Positions 58,051 to 64,000 of a stretch of 64,000 nt of DNA are shown in pieces (position 1 is the stretch's first letter; each line of letters begins with the position of its first letter). A program made the translations under genes and the position numbers. The DNA is from Myrica gale (taxonomy: Eukaryota > Streptophyta > Magnoliopsida > Fagales > Myricaceae): positions 23,870,921 through 23,934,920 of the forward strand of contig OZ005601.1 of assembly GCA_963930655.1 (NCBI GenBank). The letters run 5' to 3'. The notes beneath the pieces are model-generated. The model was not told where the DNA came from and ran no database searches. It worked only from the letters and a program-made list of their open reading frames with translations.

Positions 58051-59808
58051 TTAGGAGGCACAAGCTCAGAAGGTCGAGGAAGACTATCATCTGACTCTGA
58101 TAAGATAACCTGAGTCGCCAAAGGGTCTAAAGGCTCTGACAGTTGCCTCAAAACTACCATCTCGTGATTCACAGAAAGGGGCGCAGGGCTCAGAGCCCAA
58201 GTGCACGTCCTTCCCAGCATCCAATGAGCTAACCAAGTGTCCCAACTCAGAGGGCCCACCAGCCGTATCCAAAGCATGCATAGCAGGTTCCATGGCAACG
58301 AGGTTAGATGAAGACACCAGCAATTGTGGAAGAACAGCACGACGGTCAGACTCAAAATGCTGACGATCCAAACTCCTCACTTCACCAGACTGCTGTCCAA
58401 GAACAAACTTTGCTTTAAAAGAGACTGAGGTGCAACTCGTAAGATGGAAGAACGCCGCAAATTTAAAGATTCAGCGCGCATTCGATAATCAAACCCTGTA
58501 GGCTCTTTAACATATTCCTTTAACATGACAAAAATTCTTGACATGTCCTATTCTACCACAAAGATAGCAGAAATCCGCCAGTTTTTCATACATAAATTGT
58601 CCCCCTAACGACAGAAAACCTTTACGGGGGATAGGAAAGCCAGCCACTAGCGGCCTACATAAATCCATTTCCACCTGGAGTCTAAGAAAAGCTCGTTCGA
58701 AACATCCGAATATTCATTAGTATCAATCTCTACCAGTTTACCAAACTTCATGCCAATGAACTTAGCATTGACCTCAAGCACTCTATTTCTTGGCAAACCA
58801 TGAACTTGAATCCATAAAGGAGGAGAAAGAAACGCTACCTCAGAGAAAGACATCTCTGGTTCCCACGGTTGTACAACTAAGAGATTTCCCCGGACATTCA
58901 AGGGTCGAAACTCATTCACGGTCTTCTTGTTAGGAGGCACAAGCTCAGAAGGTCGAGGAAGACTATCATCTGACTCTGATAAGATAACCTGAGTCGCCAA
59001 AGGGTCTAAAGGCTCTGACAGTTGGCTCAAAACTACCATCTCGTGATTCACAGAAAGGGGCGCAGGGCTCAGAGCCCAAGTGCACGTCCTTCCCAGCATC
59101 CAATGAGCTAACCAAGTGTCCCAACTCAGAGGGCCCACCAGCCGTATCCAAAGCATGCATAGCAGGTTCCATGGCAACGAGGTTAGATGAAGACACCAGC
59201 AATTGTGGAAGAACAGCACGACGGTCAGACTCAAAATGCTGACGATCCAAACTCCTCACTTCACCAGACTGCTGTCCAAGAACAAACTTTGCTTTAAAAG
59301 AGACTGAGGTGCAACTCGTAAGATGGAAGAACGCCGCAAATTTAAAGATTCAGCGCGCATTCGATAATCAAACCCTGTAGGCTCTTTAACATATTCCTTT
59401 AACATGACAAAAATTCTTGACATGTCCTATTCTACCACAAAGATAGCAGAAATCCGCCAGTTTTTCATACATAAATTGTCCCCCTAACGACAGAAAACCT
59501 TTACGGGGGATAGGAAAGCCAGCCACTAGCGGCCTACATAAATCCATTTCCACCTGGAGTCTAAGAAAAGCTCGTTCGAAACATCCGAATATTCATTAGT
59601 ATCAATCTCTACCAGTTTACCAAACTTCATGCCAATGAACTTAGCATTGACCTCACGCACTCTATTTCTTGGCAAACCATGAACTTGAATCCATAAAGGA
59701 GGAGAAAGAAACGCTACCTCAGAGAAAGACATCTCTGGTTCCCACGGTTGTACAACTAAGAGATTTCCCCGGACATTCAAGGGTCGAAACTCATTCACGG
59801 TCTTCTTG
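58051..59808 (-). repeat. 879-bp tandem duplication inside the LINE ORF1 region
   Basis: 58051-58929 and 58930-59808 are head-to-tail copies with only about two differences noticed (TTGCCTC/TTGGCTC and CTCAAGC/CTCACGC). 879 is divisible by three. Each copy encodes, on the minus strand, the DUF4283/zinc-knuckle part: RPLNVRGNLLVVQPWEPEMS, then LWIQVHGLPRN and KFGKLVEIDTNEY, plus a more degraded linker. Confidence 0.93.
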
Positions 59809-60042
59809 TTTCAGGAAGTGGAATAATAAAACATTCGGCCCAACGTCTTCGACCAAGAATTCTTCCACAGAGTTGCAGGCAGTTTTAAGGACAGTCTGGA
59901 CAATATTGAGAGAAAACTCTCTTGCTAAAATGATCTTTCCAACCAAAGAAAGGGCAAGGTTAGGTTCTTCATCTATTGCAACGGGAGAAAGGATAGAATG
60001 CATCTTCGTTCCAACCAGGAGCGGAGTCAGATCAAAATTCAA
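59791..60042 (-). pseudogene. LINE ORF N-terminus (DUF4283-like)
   Basis: The frame reads EPNLALSLVGKIILAREFSL, then CNSVEEFLVEDVGPNVLLFH, like the first part of the DUF4283 domain that precedes zf-CCHC in plant L1-like ORF1 proteins. It breaks where the duplicated region begins. Confidence 0.65.
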
Positions 60043-60064
60043 GAGGATCGAACTTTACATCCAA

Positions 60065-61010
60065 AAGTTAGGTAACAGCTTCACCTGCTCCGTTTCTTTC
60101 TTTTTCACGGAAATTAGGAATATATTTATAAGGTATTTTATATACTTGGCAGGGACGACCATACCTAGGCTATCGCCAAAATTGCCATATCTATGAGCTG
60201 GCCTAATAATTGCAGATCAATACATTTCTAATTTGAAACTATGTCACGTTTTAAAAGAAAGTGTCATTGTCATTCCTGTCACTTTAGGAAATAGTATTAA
60301 AAATGAAGGGTTAAATACACTTTACACCTCTTATGTTTTGAGGGTATTTACATATTACACCTCAATGTTTTATTTTTTAGATATTGAGTTCATTATGTTA
60401 TCTCCCCAACGATTTGCACCCCGGAGTAAAATTTGGTATCAAAATAGATGGTAATCAATTACACATGCTTCTCAAGTGACCTCGGTCATTGTCAGATTAT
60501 CGTATTGCCCTTAAATATTAAACAAATCACAATTAAATGAGCTTCAAATAAGTCACAATTTTTGCCCGTTGGATTTTGAAGCCCATTTAATTTTGACTTG
60601 TTTGCAATTTAAGGGAATACGGTAATCTAACAAGTATTGAGATCACGTGAGAGGTACATGTTAAATAATTTGACGTCAAATTTCACTTCAGGGTGCAAAT
60701 TGTTGAGAGAGATAACATAATTGGCTCAATGTCTAAAAAATAAAGCATTAGGGTGCAACGTGTCAACACCCCCAAACATAAGGGGTGCACAACGTATTTA
60801 ACTCAAAAAAAAAAATCAATAATGCATTGATGTTTGACTTTAAATAAAGATAGTACTTACTTAGAAAAAACAAACAAACAAATAAGTACTTGAATTTTAA
60901 AAAAAAAAACAAGTGTTTCCTTGGACTTAACATTCAAATTAAAAATACTCTTTTCATCAGTATTTTATTGAAGATCTTAAAGGAGATTTTTATGTAGCAT
61001 ACCAAAAATT
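60065..61010. repeat. Duplicated segment, copy 2 (matches 46198-47165)
   Basis: Same order as copy 1, including the foldback at 60308-60804. The left boundary (GTTAGGTAACAGC) abuts the LINE 5' end. The right boundary passes into a retroelement unit. Confidence 0.85.
60308..60804. mobile_element. ~500-bp foldback element, copy 2
   Basis: Homologous to 46449-46956 with the same inverted arms; the right end has decayed slightly (AACTC in place of AACCC). Confidence 0.7.
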
Positions 61011-61014
61011 TAAT

Positions 61015-64000
61015 TATTGCTTTTTTTTCTGAATAAAGTCGTTACGCTTGCATTTCAAGAGTTAAACCAAATAAGGAAAATCCTACATAACGCCCAACAA
61101 TCGCTAGGCTGTAAAAGAAAACTACCATGATCCCAAAAGGGATCAAGAAAACCACTATATGCGTCGTGCTAGGCAGAGAGGGTGCGGGTGGGCGAGAATA
61201 GTAGACTAAGGCACGAAAATCTAGAGGAGCTAGTAATGAAAGCACAGACAACCTAGGCATCGCAAAGCTCCAGCGGAAGGCAGGAAAAGATCCACAAAGG
61301 ATCAAAAAAGTCACCCAAGGAGCCGGAAACAACCACACAAGAAACAAAACTAAGGCCAAAACAAACAAAAACACAACAAAAGAAAAAACAACAGAGTTGG
61401 AATCAGAGGACACCAAGAAGGTGCTGAAGAGCCAAAAACATCGGCGATGTGGGGGAAACGTCACACGCGCAGCGGCAGCAAGGGGCGCGTGGGGCCCACG
61501 TGAGGTTGGAAAAACAGCAAATTGGGGGCGTTAGGTTCTCCATACGCAGGGGAAGCCTCCCAAGAGGAGTGTGGCCTTCAGAGAAGGCCAAAAGCAAGTC
61601 ACAAATAAAGAACAAAGCTGGGCGCGTGGACCAGCACACTCCAACAAAATGGATCGAGGCCAAAAGGGATAAGCTCGCCTGGAGGTGGAGATGGAGACTA
61701 GGTGAGTTGTGTCCACAAAAGGCGAACAAAAACGTGGGGATCTAACTGCCAAGATTCCGAACAAAACCCATTAAAAGAGAACAAGGAGTGGGAGGGAAGG
61801 AACGCTGAAAATTGGCTAGAAAGGGAGATATGGAGAGGCATGGGGCAGGAGGAGATGAGGTGCCCCTCCCGCCACCGCCGAAAAGGAAAAAGAGAAGGCT
61901 AGGTTAGGGTTTTGAAAAAGTTCTAAAGAGAAGGCAAAGTCTGTCTCTCTAGAACCGGCAGTATGAGATGTCAATGTGGGGTTTATATGGTTTAGGCTCT
62001 CATCCCTCTTCAGCTAGATTTTGGGGGAGAGTTATCCTAAGACATGTAACAAATAATATCAGAGCCTACATCAACCTACAGTTGCAATCGTGCGGCACAA
62101 GGGTGACATCGGTATTGCAGTGTTAGCCCGGGACTAGGAAAAACTATTGTAGTTAGGCTTGCATTTCAAGAGTTAATGATTGCATTTTTTCTGAATAATG
62201 TCGTTAGGCTTGCATTTCGAAAGTTAAACCAAATAAGGAAAATCCTACATAATGTCTAACAATCACCTAACTATAAAAGAAAACTAGCATTATCCCAAAA
62301 GCGATCAAGAAAACAACTATATGCGTCGTGCTAGGCAAAGGGTGCGGGTGGGCAATAATAATAGACTAAGGCACGAAAATCTAGAGGGGCTAGTAATGAA
62401 AGCACAGACAACCTAGGCATCGCAAAGCTCCAACGGAGGGCAGTAAAAGATCCACAAAGGATCAAAAAAGACAACCAAGGAGCCGGGAACAACCACACAA
62501 GAAACAAAACTAAGGCCAAAATAAACAAAAACACAACAAAAGAAAAAAAAAACTGAGCTGGAATTAGGGGACACCAAGAAGGTGCTGAAAAGCCAAAAAC
62601 ATCAGCAATGTGGGAGGAACGCTCCACGAGCAGCGGCGACAAGCAGCGCGTGGGGCCCACGTGAGGTTGGAAAAGCATCAAGTTTGGGGCGTTGGGTTCA
62701 CCAGAGGCAGGGGAAGTCTCCTAAGAGGTGCGTGGTGGCCTTCAGAGAAGGCCAAAAGCAGCTAAAAATTGAAGAACAAAGTCGGACCCGTCGACCAGCA
62801 CACTCCAACTAGAAGGGTGGAACTCACCTGGAGGTGGAGATGGAGACTAGCTGAGCGTTGTCCATTAAAGGCGAACAAAAACGTGGGGATCTAACTGCCA
62901 AGATTCCGAACAAAAACCACTAAAAGAGAACACGGAGTGGGAGGGAAGAAGGGAACGATGAAAATTGGCTAGAAAGGGAGATATGGAGAGGGATGGGGCA
63001 GGAGGAGATGAGGTGCCCCTCCCTCCACCACTGAAAAGAAAAAAGAGAAGGCTGGGTTGGGGTTTTGAAAAAGTTCTAAAGAATGGCAGAGTTTCTCTCT
63101 CTAGAACCGACAGTATTGGATGCCAATGTGAGGTTTATATGGTTTAGGCTCCCTTCCCTCTTGAGCTAGCTTTTGGGGGTGAGTTCTCCTAAAACAAGTA
63201 ATAAATAGTATCAGAGCCTACATCATGCCTACAGTTGCAATCATACGGCGCAAAGGTGACATCGGTATTGCAGTGTTAGCCCGGGACTAGGAAAAACCTA
63301 GTGTAGTTAGGCTTGCATTTCAAGAGTTAAACCAAATAATGAAAATCCAACATAAGGCCTAACAATCACCAGGCTGTAAAAGAAAACTAGGAGGATCCCA
63401 AAAGGGATCAAGAAAATCATTATATGAGATATGTTAGGCAGAGGGTCTGGGTGCGGGTGGCCGATAACAGTAGACTCAGCTACGGAAATCTAGAGGGGCT
63501 AGTAATGAAAGCATAGACATTTTGGGCATCGCAAAGCCCCAATAGAGGGCCCAAAAGATCCACAATGGATCAGAAAATATAACCAAGGAGCCGGGAACAA
63601 CCACTCAAGAAACAAAACTAAGGCCAAATCAAACAAAACACAACAAAAGACAAAAAAAGAGCTGGAATCAGATGACCACCAAGAAGTGCTGAAGAGCCAA
63701 AAAAAGTCTGCAGTGTGGGGGAAAACTTGCGGCGGCTGCAAGCAGTGCTTGGGGCCAACGTGAGGCCAGAAAAGCAGCAACTTCGGGGCGTTGGGTTCGC
63801 CAGAGGCAGGGGAGGCCTCTCAAGAGGCACGTGGCCTTCAAAGACAGCCAAAAGCATTTCAAAAATGAATAACAAAGCCGGGCAGGTGAGATCCACGCGC
63901 GGCGCTTGGGGCGCATTGACCAGCACGTGCCAGCCAAATGGATCGAAGCTTGAAATGATGAGCTCACCTGGAGCTGGAGATGACGACTAGCTGGGTGGTG
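61015..64000 (-). repeat. Tandem array of retroelement-plus-TRIM composite units (~1.1 kb)
   Basis: Units: 61015-61956, 62176-63109 and 63310 to beyond the window, each a copy (minus strand) of the non-coding family seen at 16.3 kb. Between them lie TRIM fragments 61957-62150 and 63110-63305, each with an LTR end, a primer-site remnant (ATATCAGAGCC or AGTATCAGAGCC) and a little interior. GCTTGCATTTC marks each unit start (61048, 62208, 63310), spacing about 1.1 kb. Frames on either strand are not conserved between copies, so coding is unlikely. The array runs off the right edge. Confidence 0.8.

Larger units (their letters stand above)
54270..60066 (-). mobile_element. Decayed L1-like LINE with nested insertions
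   Basis: Reading the minus strand: DUF4283-like N-terminus (60042 down to about 59810), two tandem 879-bp copies of the next region (59808-58051), a MITE (58046-57848), the ORF1/linker region (57720-57360), endonuclease (57230-56270, with a 176-bp insertion), a TRIM (56236-55752), reverse transcriptase (55740-54640), and an RNase H-like tail (54690-54380). It ends near a T-run at 54261-54270 (poly-A on the minus strand). RT runs directly into RNase H with a large internal deletion. Many stops: not functional. Confidence 0.82.

Noticed and set aside
61042-61902. Hydrophobic minus-strand frames in the 61-64 kb units and their plus-strand counterparts
   Set aside because: The frames are not conserved from unit to unit and the hydrophobicity comes from T/TG-rich sequence. 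The related element at 16.3 kb has no matching intact frame.

Overview
The window is nuclear DNA from a flowering plant, almost certainly a eudicot. Three genes look intact: a spliced WD40 gene related to RID3/WDR18/IPI3 (557-5849, +), an intronless HECATE-type bHLH gene (15322-16089, +), and a five-exon class-3 lipase gene related to OBL1 (40358-42903, -). All have plant-type splice sites, TATA boxes or AT-rich non-coding DNA. Most of the rest is nested transposable elements. No rRNA, tRNA or CRISPR feature was recognised by reading.

Layout: 1-7.1 kb holds the WD40 gene and flanks. 7.2-12.9 kb holds a LINE-type RNase H pseudogene split by a 4.8-kb Ty1/copia element (two 224-bp LTRs, near-perfect 5-bp target duplication) and then by a foldback element with 11-bp direct repeats. 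13.3-14.1 kb holds two nested foldbacks. 15.0-16.1 kb is the HECATE-like gene, followed at 16.25-17.09 kb by an 806-bp non-coding retroelement with an 18-bp target duplication. 17.5-22.0 kb is a CACTA-like element carrying part of an ORTH/VIM-type RING exon. 22-25.5 kb holds an LTR-like block, a 5'-truncated lipase copy and a LINE fragment. 25.6-27.5 kb holds copia and gypsy fragments. 27.5-39.9 kb is one 5'-truncated Tat-type Ty3/gypsy element: gag, protease (interrupted by a 1.3-kb insert), RT, integrase, a ~46-bp tandem array, antisense frames with a Transposase_28-like region, two diverged F-box-like/CxxC coding regions, and an LTR-like end with a TATA box.

40-43 kb is the intact lipase gene. 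43-49 kb is AT-rich and holds a 3 x ~367-bp tandem repeat, a perfect 49-bp inverted repeat, a long foldback and retroelement fragments. 49.18-53.78 kb is a well-bounded CACTA element (CACTAC ends, TTA target duplication) carrying exon-like fragments of VPS35 in antisense orientation. 54.3-60.1 kb is a decayed L1-like LINE on the minus strand, hit by a complete TRIM and two small DNA elements and containing an 879-bp tandem duplication. 60.07-64 kb repeats the 46.2-48.5 kb region and runs into a tandem array (~1.1-kb period) of a non-coding retroelement joined to TRIM pieces.

The three host genes have unrelated roles: ribosome biogenesis and meristem control, carpel development, and storage-lipid hydrolysis. 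Their only visible link is shared exposure to transposons and, for the lipase, an inverted partial duplication about 15 kb away. The most unusual content is the cargo: VPS35 and VIM/ORTH fragments in two related CACTA-type elements, and the F-box-like region in the Tat element.
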